A stretch of DNA of 64,000 nucleotides from Danxiaibacter flavus (GCF_041060425.1 NZ_JAULBC010000003.1:496001-560000), one strand, 5' to 3'. Positions 8,053-18,332 are shown, numbered from the stretch's first letter. Numbers and translations are program-made. The notes: generated by a model not told the origin, from the sequence alone.

Positions 8053-11000
8053 ATGCAACTTAAAGGTTTGGTGCGTTTTTTTACGATTGCACTGATATTG
8101 ATCTGCTTATACCAGTTATCTTTTACATGGATCGTAAAGAGCCATGAAGGTAAAATGGATGATAGAGCTGCCAAATGGCTGAAGGCGAATTACCCCCTTA
8201 CTCCGGACCAAAAGTATCCTGGTAACAAAGAATTACAGGAAGCTTATGCTGACACCCTTGACCAAATTAAAGACCAGCATAAACACCGTTTGCTGGACAG
8301 CACCAACGATACAAAGATTGGGCCGTTTGGTTTGGTAACTTACCAATCAGCTAAAGACAATGAATTGAAATTAGGTCTTGACCTGCAGGGTGGTATGAGC
8401 GTAACCATGGCTGTGGGCCTTGATGGTTTAATGCACTCATTAAGCAACTACACTAAAGATCCGGCTTTCAATAAAGCTTTGAATACTGCGATAGAAAGAA
8501 AAGCAAACAGCGGTGCAGACCTGATCACTTTATTTTATGATGAATTTCAGAAAAGTGGCAACGGTGCTAAACTTGCTCCTTTCTTTGCACAACGCAGCAA
8601 TGGTAAAATTAAATTTGATGCATCCGACAACACCGTGATCAGCTACTTGCGTGATCAGGCTACTATTGCATTCAACAATACTTACAGAATCCTGAGAACG
8701 AGGATCGACCGTTTTGGTGTGGCTTCTCCTACCATTAACCCCGATCCTGCAAAAGGAATTATCACTATTGAACTTGCTGGTGTTAACGATCCTGAAAGAG
8801 TTCGCCGTTATTTACAGTCAACTGCAAACCTGCAATTCTTTGAATTGTACAACATCGGCGATCTGCAGGAAGCTGTATTAAATGCTGACAAAGCGTTGTC
8901 TGATTACCTGACAGGTACAAAAACTGACACAACTGCAAAAGCCAAGGTTGATACAACTGCAACAGCAGCTCATTCAACTGATACTACACAAACAGCAACT
9001 TTAGGTGGTGTTTCTGATACCAATGCAACCGCAAAAACTGCAACTGCTGGTAAAGATTCTACTCAAATTAAATTCAATCAGGCTCCTTTAAGAAACCTGA
9101 TCGGTTTTTCTCAGCCACGCCGCAATGCACAGGGTGCGGCTCAGTTCCCTGCTGAATTGGGTTATGTACTGACTAAAGACACTGCTCAGATCAACGACTT
9201 TTTGAATATGGAGATCGTTAAACACAACTTCCCATCTAACATGGTGTTCATGTATGGAAAGGCTGATGTGAGCGATCCTAAGACAAAAAATATTCTGCCT
9301 TTGTACGCTATCAAAACGCTTGATAACGGCACTGCAGAACTGGAAGGAGAACACGTAAGTGAAGCGCGCCAGGACTATGATGAAAAAGGCCGCGTCGCCA
9401 TTAAAATGAACATGGATGCTATCGGAACTTCTATCTGGGCTAAAATGACAGAAAGAAACTCTCCTGCAGCAAACAACGGCGTTTCTAAACCAATCGCTAT
9501 TGTTCTGGATAACATCGTTTACAGCGCTCCGTTTGTAAATGGTCCTATTCCGAATGGTTCTTCAGAAATTTCCGGTAACTATTCCATTAATGATGCCCAG
9601 GATCTTGCTGACATCCTTCAGTCTGGTAAACTGGATGCTCCTGCCAAAATTGTACAGGAACAACTTGTTGGACCAACGCTTGGACAAGAAGCTGTTAAAG
9701 GCGGTTCTTTATCGTTCCTGATCTCTTTCATAGTGATCTTCGCTTTAATGCTGCTTTACTTTAACACAGCAGGTTGGGTTGCCAATATCGCACTTATCCT
9801 GAACTTACTGTTTACCATCGGTATACTAAGTGCATTAGGATTTACGCTGACTGCTCCTGGTATCGCCGGTCTGGTATTAACCATCGGTATGGCCGTGGAT
9901 ACGAACGTAATCATCTTTGAAAGAATTAAGGAAGAATTGACGAAAGGTAAGAGCTACGCAAATGCTGTGGCAGACGGTTACAAACGTTCTTATGCTCCTG
10001 TACTGGATGCGCACGTAACAACCTTGTTGACCGCCATCATCCTGTTCTCCTTCGGATTGGGTCCTGTACTTGGTTTCGCTACAACTCAGATCATCGGTAT
10101 CCTGTTGTCTTTGTTCTGCGGCATCCTGGTATCAAGACTTATATCTGATGTGTATATGAGCAAAGGCCGTCACTTTGAATACTTTACCAATATTTCAAGA
10201 AAAGTATTCAAACACGCAGCCATCAAGTTTGTTGAATACAGAAAAGTAGCTTACGGAATCTCTATCGTAGTAACACTTTTAGGTATTTCTTCTTTCTTCT
10301 ACGGATTTGATTATGGCGTTGACTTTGAAGGTGGTCGCAGTTATACTGTTAAGTTTGGTAAAGACATGACCAAAGAAGTAACCAGCCTGACAGATGATTT
10401 GAAAAAAGTATTTGGTGAAGCTCCGGTTATCAAAACAGTGAGCACGCACGATCAACTGAATATCACTACATCTTACAAGATCCATGAAACAGGAAATACA
10501 GTGGATTCTGCAGTTGAACGCACTTTATATGATGGTTTGAAGAGTCATTTGCCTCAAAATGTAAGCTTTAACGAGTTCAGTACTAAATACAAACAAAGCT
10601 CTCAGACCGTGTTGCCAACCATTTCTGACGACCTGAAAAAAGGCGCAAGAAATGCCACAATCCTGGCAATTTTCGCGATCTGTCTGTACATCTTTATACG
10701 TTTCCGCGACTGGAGGTATTCCGTTGGTACAATTGTATCATTGTTGCATGACGTCTTTGTAACACTCGCAGTATTCAGCTTCTTCAGAAAGATAGTTCCG
10801 TTCCCGCTTGAGATTGACCAGCACTTTATTGCGGCCATCTTAACGGTGATAGGCTTCTCAATGAACGATACCGTGATCGTGTATGACCGTATCCGTGAGG
10901 ATAGCAGGTTGTACCCAACGATGCCTAAAGCCCAGGTGATCAATACAGCGATCAACCAGACTTTAAGCCGTACCATCATGACTTCATTGACGGTGTTCTT

Positions 11001-11181
11001 AACCATCCTCATCCTCTTCATCTTTGGTGGTGAAGTAACCCGCGGATTTGCATTTGCGATGTTGATTGGTGTGATCACCGGTACCTACTCTTCTATCTTT
11101 GTTGCCGCTCCTGTATTACTGGAGTTTGCAAAAGACAAGCCTTTAGGCAAAAAAGTTGAGCCTAGGAAGCAAACAGCATAA
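8053..11181 (+). CDS. secDF: Fused protein-export membrane protein SecDF
   Basis: SecD and SecF use the proton motive force to pull secreted proteins out of the SecYEG channel on the periplasmic side. In Bacteroidota they are commonly fused, as here (1042 residues). The SecD half has TM1 (about 7-27), the periplasmic P1 region with LKLGLDLQGGMSV, and TM2-6 with GMAVDTNVIIFERIKEEL near residue 612. The SecF half begins near residue 725 (KFVEYRKVAYGIS), carries YGVDFEGGRSY and has IGFSMNDTVIVYDRIRED near residue 932. A Thr/Ala/Asp-rich low-complexity insert (about 286-336) interrupts the SecD periplasmic domain; such inserts are common in this phylum. It has its own promoter box (8017) and terminator (11208-11243), so it is a single-gene unit. 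Confidence 0.97.
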   Translation: MQLKGLVRFFTIALILICLYQLSFTWIVKSHEGKMDDRAAKWLKANYPLTPDQKYPGNKELQEAYADTLDQIKDQHKHRLLDSTNDTKIGPFGLVTYQSAKDNELKLGLDLQGGMSVTMAVGLDGLMHSLSNYTKDPAFNKALNTAIERKANSGADLITLFYDEFQKSGNGAKLAPFFAQRSNGKIKFDASDNTVISYLRDQATIAFNNTYRILRTRIDRFGVASPTINPDPAKGIITIELAGVNDPERVRRYLQSTANLQFFELYNIGDLQEAVLNADKALSDYLTGTKTDTTAKAKVDTTATAAHSTDTTQTATLGGVSDTNATAKTATAGKDSTQIKFNQAPLRNLIGFSQPRRNAQGAAQFPAELGYVLTKDTAQINDFLNMEIVKHNFPSNMVFMYGKADVSDPKTKNILPLYAIKTLDNGTAELEGEHVSEARQDYDEKGRVAIKMNMDAIGTSIWAKMTERNSPAANNGVSKPIAIVLDNIVYSAPFVNGPIPNGSSEISGNYSINDAQDLADILQSGKLDAPAKIVQEQLVGPTLGQEAVKGGSLSFLISFIVIFALMLLYFNTAGWVANIALILNLLFTIGILSALGFTLTAPGIAGLVLTIGMAVDTNVIIFERIKEELTKGKSYANAVADGYKRSYAPVLDAHVTTLLTAIILFSFGLGPVLGFATTQIIGILLSLFCGILVSRLISDVYMSKGRHFEYFTNISRKVFKHAAIKFVEYRKVAYGISIVVTLLGISSFFYGFDYGVDFEGGRSYTVKFGKDMTKEVTSLTDDLKKVFGEAPVIKTVSTHDQLNITTSYKIHETGNTVDSAVERTLYDGLKSHLPQNVSFNEFSTKYKQSSQTVLPTISDDLKKGARNATILAIFAICLYIFIRFRDWRYSVGTIVSLLHDVFVTLAVFSFFRKIVPFPLEIDQHFIAAILTVIGFSMNDTVIVYDRIREDSRLYPTMPKAQVINTAINQTLSRTIMTSLTVFLTILILFIFGGEVTRGFAFAMLIGVITGTYSSIFVAAPVLLEFAKDKPLGKKVEPRKQTA

Positions 11182-11207
11182 TAACACAGGGTAACCTGTT
11201 AATATAG

Positions 11208-11243
11208 AAAATGCATCAATCGAAAGGTTGGTGCATTTTTTTT
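11208..11243 (+). terminator. Intrinsic terminator of secDF
   Basis: AAATGCATCAA pairs with TTGGTGCATTT (one T-G wobble) around an eight-base loop and ends in a run of T. Confidence 0.85.
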
Positions 11244-11608
11244 GTTGTTATAAACGAAGAGTTGATGCCTGACTTCTTTGCCTACTTCTGCTTTTATGTG
11301 AGGAATAAATAAATACAGTTATATAGGAGATTCACGGAAATAAAACTGAGTTGCACAGAGCGTGTATTTTAACATTTAACCTTTTGATGAAATTCAAGTC
11401 ATACGAACGCTTTGATCAGAAATATGAGAACAGGGTTCATAATTAGAGAACACAAAGTGATGTCGGGAATTTTCACATGTTTCAAGGCGACAAAAAATTG
11501 AAAAGAGTAATTTTCACTTTTTTTTAGAAACCCGGACTAAACAGGACATAATTTAAAAATTAACCTTTGCCCGGATTTTAATTCAATCATACCCCAATAT
11601 TTACCCCG
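11244..11608. other. AT-rich intergenic region upstream of the first RND operon
   Basis: No protein-coding frame or RNA gene is recognisable. It presumably contains the promoter and any metal-responsive operator of the operon at 11609, but no exact TAnnTTTG box was found; TAACCTTTG near 11557 has one extra spacer base. Confidence 0.4.
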
Positions 11609-12004
11609 TTGAATACAAGACGGTTCATATCGAAATTTATATTTTTTATTGTAGCGATCCAGATTATCAATCTGAGCGTCTATGGTAACGATATGGATTA
11701 TTATGCTTTGAATCATCATTATGAAGATATAGGAACGAACAGCATTGACAGTGCCATTGAATATGTAGCAGAGATCCTGCTGAATTACCAGGATGCCTTC
11801 CCCGAATATGGCAAGCACCAGAACTCAAGCAGCCATACTTACCAGATCAAACATGCCCTCTTTAAACAAATAGACTCTTTTGAAGACATCACGATCCCCA
11901 AAATAACTTGCTCGGTTACTTATATTTCTTCGCTTAACGAAGATTACAAACATCTTTTCTTTAAGGAAATAACTCCTCCTCCGCCTAAGCAACTCATCGC
12001 TTAA
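11609..12004 (+). CDS. His-rich small secreted protein, first gene of RND operon 1
   Basis: A 131-residue protein with a hydrophobic N-terminal signal or anchor (FIFFIVAIQIINLSVYG). The remainder is rich in His and acidic residues: NHHYEDIG, IDSAIEYVAEILLNY, FPEYGKH, then LNEDYKHLFFKEITPPPPK near the C-terminus. It is clearly paralogous to 18333-18722, which holds the same position in the second RND operon; both share IDSAIEY, EDY and FFKEI(T/N)PPPPK. No ATG is available. The TTG at 11609 aligns within one residue of the TTG start of the paralogue, which supports both starts. I do not recognise a named family. Position and six His residues after the signal suggest a periplasmic metal-binding or accessory role, but this is inference. 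Confidence 0.75.
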   Translation: MNTRRFISKFIFFIVAIQIINLSVYGNDMDYYALNHHYEDIGTNSIDSAIEYVAEILLNYQDAFPEYGKHQNSSSHTYQIKHALFKQIDSFEDITIPKITCSVTYISSLNEDYKHLFFKEITPPPPKQLIA

Positions 12005-12232
12005 GGCAATAATTGAATTTGTCAATACAGCATCTCAATTATTGTATCTGTCAAAACCTCCGCGAGAGCTTTGGCAACGTGTGCGCGTATTAAAAAATTC
12101 ACGCACCGGCATATTCATGTAGCTGAACATTCCCCTGCTACCGGAACGTCGCTTATAGTAATAAGGCACACCAGTACTGCAGGTTTATTGGCAAACGGCT
12201 ATACTCAGTCTCATCTCATATTTATTTTTTGT

Positions 12233-13531
12233 ATGGAAATATTTACAGGTAGAGCATGCAAATCGCTTATACCGTATATAACTGTAGCAGCAATGCTTGT
12301 AAGTGCTGTAGCAACCGCGCAATTACCCGATACATTATCGCTTACAATAAACCAGGCCGAAAAAAGATTTATTGACAGCAATCTGCAGCTACTTGCGGCG
12401 CATTATAATGTAGACGCGCAAAAAGCATTGATAGAACAGGCGAAAGTGTGGGACAACCCTGTTCTGAATACGGACCATGTGATAGCGGCTAATGGCTCAT
12501 TCATGCCGCACGGCAAATTGCCCGACGGATCATTAAATAATCAGTATTTCATTCAGATGGAGCAGCTCATCAAAACCGCCGGCAAACGTGGCAAACTGAT
12601 CAATATTGCTACCACCAACAGCAAACTAAGCGAACTGCAATTGCAGGATGTATTAAGAAACCTCAGGTATCAGCTACATATAGATTATTACACAATCGCC
12701 CGGCAGCTAATGAATCTTTCTACATTGCAGGAACAGCAGAAGCAACTCTCAATCTTGTTGAATGGTATGCAGGCTCAATTCTCCGCTGGAAATATTGCAC
12801 AAAAGGAATTGCTTCGCGTGCAGGAATTGCAAATCTCACTCCAACAGGATATAACAGACCTCCACAAGGCAATCGCTGACAACCAGGCTGACCTGAAGTC
12901 TTTATTACAAATAAAAGACCCAGTGTTTGTGAAACCGTCAGATCCACTTGCTGTTTATTTGGACCTGCCAGACAACCTGGAGAATATTATAAAAACGGGG
13001 ATCCAAAGCAATCCCAATTATCTTTTGCAGCAAACTACCATTTTGTATCAGCAACAGAACCTGGCTTATCAAAAGGCATTAAGGGTCCCCGATGTTACGC
13101 TGTCGCCCAATTTTGATCGCAATTCTAATTATGCACCTAACTATTGGGGACTCGGATTGTCATTGCCGTTGCCTGTTTTTGACAAGAATAAAGGCAACAT
13201 TAAAGCTGTTGAATTTTCCATCAAACAACAGCAGGCCATCACAAGCGATGCGGAGACTGGTCTCACCAATGACATTAGTAATGCCTATAACAAACTGTCG
13301 TTAACCATTGCTCAAAACAACGCAACACAAAAGGATTTTTATGAAAAGTATCAAACCATGTTCAGAAATATGTTTGATAGCTATCAGCACAAACAAATAA
13401 GCCTCCTGGAGTTCCTTGATTTCTTTAACGATTATACGGAGATACGCCAAAGACTTGCGCAACAGCTGCTCAATCTCGCTCTTGCAAAAGAGGAGCTTAA
13501 CTACAATGTAGGCAGCGACGTAATTAAATAA
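12233..13531 (+). CDS. TolC/CzcC-type outer-membrane efflux channel, operon 1
   Basis: Outer-membrane channel of a tripartite heavy-metal efflux system. From the ATG at 12233 the protein has 432 residues with a signal peptide ending near ATA-QLPDT. The frame is open further upstream, but that part has no signal-like sequence and is best left out. The body is mainly alpha-helical coiled coil with the outer-membrane efflux repeats (TLSLTINQAEKRFIDSNLQL in the first, ALRVPDVTLSPNFDRNSN in the second) and a GLGLSLPLPVFDKNKGNI strand segment typical of CzcC/CusC-like proteins in this phylum. The next gene starts 18 bases after its stop. It is closely similar to the copy at 18887-20194. Confidence 0.92.
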   Translation: MEIFTGRACKSLIPYITVAAMLVSAVATAQLPDTLSLTINQAEKRFIDSNLQLLAAHYNVDAQKALIEQAKVWDNPVLNTDHVIAANGSFMPHGKLPDGSLNNQYFIQMEQLIKTAGKRGKLINIATTNSKLSELQLQDVLRNLRYQLHIDYYTIARQLMNLSTLQEQQKQLSILLNGMQAQFSAGNIAQKELLRVQELQISLQQDITDLHKAIADNQADLKSLLQIKDPVFVKPSDPLAVYLDLPDNLENIIKTGIQSNPNYLLQQTTILYQQQNLAYQKALRVPDVTLSPNFDRNSNYAPNYWGLGLSLPLPVFDKNKGNIKAVEFSIKQQQAITSDAETGLTNDISNAYNKLSLTIAQNNATQKDFYEKYQTMFRNMFDSYQHKQISLLEFLDFFNDYTEIRQRLAQQLLNLALAKEELNYNVGSDVIK

Positions 13532-13549
13532 TCAACAAACAAACTAACA

Positions 13550-14665
13550 ATGAAACAGTTACTATACATAATTTTTGCGGCCATCTTCCTTTGCAGTTTT
13601 GGAAGCTGTACAAGCGATAATGCGCAAAAACATGAAGACCTTGATTCGGCCTTTACCCTTACACCGGCAATGAAAGGCATGATCAAAATAGATACAGCAA
13701 AAATCTCTGACATTGCTGATGAATTAAAGCTCAGCGGTGAGATAAGTTTTGATGAAAATGCTGTCGTGAAAGTATTTCCATCAATCAGCGGGGTTATTAC
13801 AGAAACAAAAGTATCCTTAGGCGACAAAGTAAGCAAAGGACAGGTTTTGGCTGTTTTACACAGTGCAGATATTGCCGGTAATTATAGCGATCTAACCAGC
13901 AGCAAAGCTGATGTTGCCATTGCAAAAAGAGAGTTGGATAACGCAAAACTTCTTTATGACAAAGGAATAGCAAGCGAAAAAGATCTTACTGAGGCGCAAA
14001 ACAACTACACAAAGGCAATGGCGGCGCAGGATAAACTAAATTCCGTGATTAATATTAATGGTTTGGGCGGCGCGAAAGAAGGCGGAACAATTCTTATCAC
14101 GGCACCGATTGACGGTTACATAGTTGAGAAAAAAGCCAACACCGGAAGTTTTATAAGGCCGGATATGGGCGACAATATTTTCACCATCTCCAACCTTAAA
14201 GACATATGGGTATATGCCAACGCCTACGAGGCGGATATTCCTCGCATAAAACCGGGATATAAAGCTTCGGTTACCGTATTGGCCTACCCGGATAAAGTTT
14301 TCAATACAACTGTTGACAACACAAGCAATGTGCTTGATCCGGATAACAAGGTTGAGAAAGTGCGCCTTAAACTACCTAATCCTGATATGCTTCTAAAACC
14401 GGAGATGTTCAGCACTGTAACGATCTACAACGAGAGCGGTGCAAAAGCAATAAGCATTCCGTCTTCATCAATCATTTTTGACAACTCCAAAAATTATGTG
14501 CTGATCTACAAGAGTGACTGCGACATTGAGATTCGCGAAGTGAGCATTTTAAAGAAGGTTGAAGATACCGCTTATATTCAAAGCGGTGTTGCGGAAGGTG
14601 AGCGCATCATTTCACAAAAAGGGCTGCTCATTTTTAATGCGCTTCTTCAAAAGCAAAACAACTAA
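13550..14665 (+). CDS. RND periplasmic adaptor (membrane fusion) lipoprotein, operon 1
   Basis: Adaptor that links the inner-membrane pump to the outer-membrane channel. The 371-residue precursor has lipobox FGSC (mature Cys near residue 20), so it is probably membrane-anchored by lipid. It then shows the N-terminal beta-barrel strand ELKLSGEISFDENAVVKVFP, the biotinyl/lipoyl half-motif VSKGQVLAVLHSADIAG, a helical hairpin (about 120-165), the second lipoyl half ITAPIDGYIVEKKANTGSFI and a C-terminal beta-barrel with LKPEMFSTVTI. No extra His-rich metal-binding extension is present at the N-terminus. It is CzcB/CusB-like. The downstream pump gene is separated from it by 340 bases containing a repeat element, unlike the 57-base gap in the second operon. 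Confidence 0.92.
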   Translation: MKQLLYIIFAAIFLCSFGSCTSDNAQKHEDLDSAFTLTPAMKGMIKIDTAKISDIADELKLSGEISFDENAVVKVFPSISGVITETKVSLGDKVSKGQVLAVLHSADIAGNYSDLTSSKADVAIAKRELDNAKLLYDKGIASEKDLTEAQNNYTKAMAAQDKLNSVININGLGGAKEGGTILITAPIDGYIVEKKANTGSFIRPDMGDNIFTISNLKDIWVYANAYEADIPRIKPGYKASVTVLAYPDKVFNTTVDNTSNVLDPDNKVEKVRLKLPNPDMLLKPEMFSTVTIYNESGAKAISIPSSSIIFDNSKNYVLIYKSDCDIEIREVSILKKVEDTAYIQSGVAEGERIISQKGLLIFNALLQKQNN

Positions 14666-15005
14666 TGAATGATCGATTCGATGCCAAATGCTCATAAGTA
14701 TCACGATCAGGCTAATATTCGAGAGACCTCTCCTATCGTCGAGGTGACGATGCGGTTGCGGTCCTGCATAATATTATGCACTTATTGTTAGTGCTGTTGA
14801 GATTACTTATTCTGATAAGCCAGGATCGTCATGTCGACGACAGGAGAAATCTCCCAAAGTTGACGAAGCCTGCTTAACTAAACGACATTGGATTACAAAC
14901 TACCGGATTAAAACACCACGTTCTGAAATTTCTTTAACAATCAGAGTCAATATGCAGCCAATGCAAAGGCCTAACCGTTGCGTATTGACGTAACAATAAA
15001 TTGTC
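14666..15005. other. Repeat-bearing gap inside RND operon 1
   Basis: The gap between adaptor and pump genes holds an imperfect inverted-repeat element (14723-14854, listed separately) with unremarkable flanks. No gene is visible. The corresponding gap in operon 2 is only 57 bases. Confidence 0.7.
14723..14854. repeat. Imperfect inverted-repeat element with ~30-bp arms
   Basis: The left arm contains CTCTCCTATCGTCGAGGTGA and the right arm its approximate complement, TCATGTCGACGACAGGAGAA, about 73 bases apart. The same arm sequences, in the opposite order, occur at 28974-29057. This identifies a dispersed repeat family in the genome. No transposase is present. Confidence 0.75.
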
Positions 15006-18000
15006 ATGAATAAGCTCATCAAAAGAATTATATATTTCTCTCTTCGTCATCGCCTGCTGATCTTCTTTTTTACGGCAGTCATGGCCGTGATCGGTGTGTG
15101 GAGTTATATTAAAACGCCGATCGACACTTTCCCAGACGTCACCAATACACAGATCATCGTTATCACCCAATGGTCCGGACGAAGCGCCGAAGAGGTCGAA
15201 AAATTCATCACTATCCCACTTGAAACAGAATTAAATTCCGTTCAGAAAAAAGTTAACCTCAGGACTATTTCATCCTTCGGACTCTCTTATGTCCGCATCA
15301 TTTTTGAAGACGATGTGGATGATGCATTCGGGCGGCAGCAAGTGCTCACCCGTATTATGAATGCCGATCTGCCAGACGGCGTTAAACCGGAAATTGAGCC
15401 GCCTTACGGCCCTACAGATGAGATCTATCGCTACACACTAAAAAGCAATACAAAATCAATCAGGGATCTGACTACTGTTCAGGAGTGGTACCTGGACAGA
15501 CAGTTTAAATCTGTTCCCGGCATTGCAGATGTAAACACTTTTGGTGGTGAAGAAAAGACGTTTGAAATAAGTGTTAATCCCAACATGCTTACCAAATATG
15601 GATTGACTGCAATGGATGTGTATAATGCGGTTGAAAAAAGCAACGTGAATGTTGGTGGTGATGTAATTGAAAAGAACGACCAGGCGTATGTAGTGCGCGG
15701 TATCGGGTTATTAAACAACATTGAAGAGATAAGGAACATCATCGTAACAAATATTCATAACGTACCCATCCTTGTTCGAAATCTTGCCACAGTGCAGGAA
15801 TCAGGCAAACCACGTTTGGGCAAGGTGAGCCTGAATGACCAAAGCGATGTCATAGAGGGAATTGTGGTGATGAGAAAAGGAGAGAATCCAAGGCAGGTGC
15901 TGGACCTCATCCATAAAAAAGTAGATCAGTTAAATAATACGCTAGCCAAACAGGATGTGAAAATTGTACCCTTCTATGACCGTACCACGTTGATGGATTT
16001 TTGTACGGAAACAGTGATCCATAACCTGCTGGAAGGTATTATTCTTGTAACTGTGGTTGTATTCTTATTTATGGCTGACTGGCGCACAACGCTGATAGTG
16101 GCGTTGATCATTCCGCTGGCGCTGTTGTTTGCATTTACCTGTATGCGCCTAAAAGGGATGACAGCCAATTTGCTTTCCATGGGTGCTGTAGACTTCGGGA
16201 TCATTATAGATGGCGCCGTCGTGATGGTAGAAGGAATTTTTGTGGCGATGGATGCGATGGCGAGAGATATCGGAATGGAAAAATACAACAAGCTCATCAA
16301 GCTTGGCGCATTTAAAAACGTGGCGACAGAAAAGGCCAAAGCCATCTTCTTTTCCAAACTGATCATTATTACCTGCTTGTTGCCCATCTTCGCGTTCCAA
16401 AAGGTTGAAGGCAAAATGTTCTCTCCGCTTGCCTACACGTTGGGCTTTGCTTTACTTGGTGCCCTGATCTATACACTCACATTTGTACCTGCATTGTCAA
16501 GCATTCTTCTAAAGAAAAATGTTCGCGAAAAGCACAATATCCTGGTGATCGGTCTTGAAAAGATCGTTGACAGGTTGGCCAAAATAACACTGGGTGCGCC
16601 GAAGAAAAGCCTGTTCATTGCCTTTACACTTATGGCATTGACCTTTTTCTCTACACGCTTCCTGGGAACAGAATTCATTCCAAAGTTGAATGAAGGTGCA
16701 TTGTGGATCACTGCTCAACTGCCGATCAGTTCTTCATTGAATAACTCTGTCGATATCTCGCAAAAAATGTATCACATTTTAAAGCAATATCCTGAAGTAA
16801 GACAGGTGATGGTACAGGTTGGCCGGACGAATGATGGCACCGATCCCAAGGGCTTTGCCAACGTGCAAATCGCCGTTGATCTTTATCCGAAGAAGCAATG
16901 GAAGACGTTCAAGAACATGGATGACCTGGTAGCTGATATGAACAAAAAACTATCGACATTCCCCGGTGTGGGATTGAACTTCGCTCAGCCAATCAGCGAC
17001 AACGTGGCCGAAGCAGTTGCCGGTATTCCTGCTGAAAATGCCATGAAGATCTTCGGTCCTGACATAAAAATGCTGGAACAAAAATCGGCCGAAGCACAGG
17101 CGATTCTTAAAAATATTCCCGGAGTAACTGACCTTGGTGAATTTAAAAACATGGGACAACCCGAGTTCAGGATAGAACTGGATCAGCAAAAAATGGCGCT
17201 TTATGGTGTAAACGTGTCCGATGCCAATGCCGTAATTGAAATGGCCCTTGGCGGAAAAGCAGCGACCATTTTGTATGACAATGAAAAACGCTTTGAAATA
17301 CGCATCAGGTATCCTAAAGAATTCCGCGACGATGAGGATAAGGTTCAAAACCTGATGGTTCCGGCAGGAAATGGAAATAAGGTCCCTATCAAGAATATAG
17401 CAGAAATTCAGAAAATAACGGGGCCTGCCTTTATCTATCGCGACAATAACAGCCGTTATATCGGCATCAAATTCAGCGTGCGCGACAGAGATCTTGGAAG
17501 TACCATCGCGGATGCCCAAAAAGCCATCAGCAAAAATCTGCATCTGACGGATGAGTATTCCATTGCCTGGAACGGCGAATTTGAGAATCAGCAAAGAGCG
17601 GAGCATACACTGGCTACAGTGGTTCCTATCTGTTTGCTAATGATCTTTATTTTGTTGTTTGTTGCTTTTGGTAACGTGAAAGATGCGCTGATAGTACTTA
17701 TGGACGTACCGTTTGCATTAATTGGCGGCATTCTTGCCTTGCACCTGAGGGGGATGAATTTTAGTATATCTGCAGGAATAGGTTTTATTGCACTGGCCGG
17801 GATCTGCGTGCAGGACGGTGTGATCCTCATTTCCCAGTTCAAAGCAAACCTTGAAGCAAAAATGCCGTTGGACAGAGCCATTCATGAGGGAGTTGTATCA
17901 AGAGTCAGGCCGGTTGTAATGACAGCTTTAATGGCGGCCATTGGTCTATCTCCGGCTGCTTTCAGTACAGGAATTGGCTCAGAGTCACAAAAACCGCTGG

Positions 18001-18140
18001 CTACGGTTGTTATAGGGGGATTGGTTACTTCTACTATCCTTACCCTACTTATTCTGCCAATTATTTACAGTGTGATTCATAAATTCATACACAACCGCGA
18101 GAACAGGAGATTATTAAGAAAGTCAGGACTAATTAATTGA
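15006..18140 (+). CDS. CzcA-type heavy-metal RND efflux pump, operon 1
   Basis: Inner-membrane proton-driven pump of the HME-RND family, 1044 residues, with 12 expected transmembrane segments and two large periplasmic loops. The TM4 signature DFGIIIDGAVVMVE supplies Asp396, Asp402 and Glu409, equivalent to the carboxylates of Cupriavidus CzcA. Pumps with the DFGx3DGAx3VE pattern move divalent cations such as Zn, Co, Ni or Cd, while CusA-type Cu/Ag pumps lack the first and use AxxxDAA. The usual Asn after Glu is Gly here. Other family marks are TPIDTFPDVTNTQI near the N-terminus and ALMAAIGLSPAAFSTGIGSE in the C-half. It is very similar over its whole length to 21370-24510. The substrate cannot be assigned more precisely. 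Confidence 0.95.
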   Translation: MNKLIKRIIYFSLRHRLLIFFFTAVMAVIGVWSYIKTPIDTFPDVTNTQIIVITQWSGRSAEEVEKFITIPLETELNSVQKKVNLRTISSFGLSYVRIIFEDDVDDAFGRQQVLTRIMNADLPDGVKPEIEPPYGPTDEIYRYTLKSNTKSIRDLTTVQEWYLDRQFKSVPGIADVNTFGGEEKTFEISVNPNMLTKYGLTAMDVYNAVEKSNVNVGGDVIEKNDQAYVVRGIGLLNNIEEIRNIIVTNIHNVPILVRNLATVQESGKPRLGKVSLNDQSDVIEGIVVMRKGENPRQVLDLIHKKVDQLNNTLAKQDVKIVPFYDRTTLMDFCTETVIHNLLEGIILVTVVVFLFMADWRTTLIVALIIPLALLFAFTCMRLKGMTANLLSMGAVDFGIIIDGAVVMVEGIFVAMDAMARDIGMEKYNKLIKLGAFKNVATEKAKAIFFSKLIIITCLLPIFAFQKVEGKMFSPLAYTLGFALLGALIYTLTFVPALSSILLKKNVREKHNILVIGLEKIVDRLAKITLGAPKKSLFIAFTLMALTFFSTRFLGTEFIPKLNEGALWITAQLPISSSLNNSVDISQKMYHILKQYPEVRQVMVQVGRTNDGTDPKGFANVQIAVDLYPKKQWKTFKNMDDLVADMNKKLSTFPGVGLNFAQPISDNVAEAVAGIPAENAMKIFGPDIKMLEQKSAEAQAILKNIPGVTDLGEFKNMGQPEFRIELDQQKMALYGVNVSDANAVIEMALGGKAATILYDNEKRFEIRIRYPKEFRDDEDKVQNLMVPAGNGNKVPIKNIAEIQKITGPAFIYRDNNSRYIGIKFSVRDRDLGSTIADAQKAISKNLHLTDEYSIAWNGEFENQQRAEHTLATVVPICLLMIFILLFVAFGNVKDALIVLMDVPFALIGGILALHLRGMNFSISAGIGFIALAGICVQDGVILISQFKANLEAKMPLDRAIHEGVVSRVRPVVMTALMAAIGLSPAAFSTGIGSESQKPLATVVIGGLVTSTILTLLILPIIYSVIHKFIHNRENRRLLRKSGLIN

Positions 18141-18150
18141 TCACATCGAA

Positions 18151-18176
18151 GGTTGCCCGGTAAATGCCGGGCAGCC
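18151..18176 (+). terminator. Strong hairpin after RND operon 1
   Basis: A 10-bp stem, GGTTGCCCGG with CCGGGCAGCC, surrounds a six-base loop 10 bases after the pump stop. It lacks a T-run, so it may protect the 3' end or attenuate read-through rather than act as a classic terminator. Confidence 0.5.
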
Positions 18177-18332
18177 TTACATAATAACAAAAACAACCAT
18201 TTGTTCTCCGGGTTAGGTACTGCCCGGTGGCTATTGTATTTCTAAAATGTCAAAACTTCCATATTGTGCACGTTATATATCGCTTGATGCTTAACTTTAC
18301 GCCCTTCTTTCTCAAACAGGAAGAAAAATGCA

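Noticed and set aside
12071..12232. Upstream extension of the first TolC-like protein
   Set aside because: The extension has no signal-like sequence, and the ATG at 12233 directly precedes a good signal peptide and matches the start of the paralogue.
16950..17606. A 218-residue open frame antisense to the first RND pump
   Set aside because: It lies wholly within a well-conserved pump gene, has no recognisable motif and arises from the codon pattern of the opposite strand.
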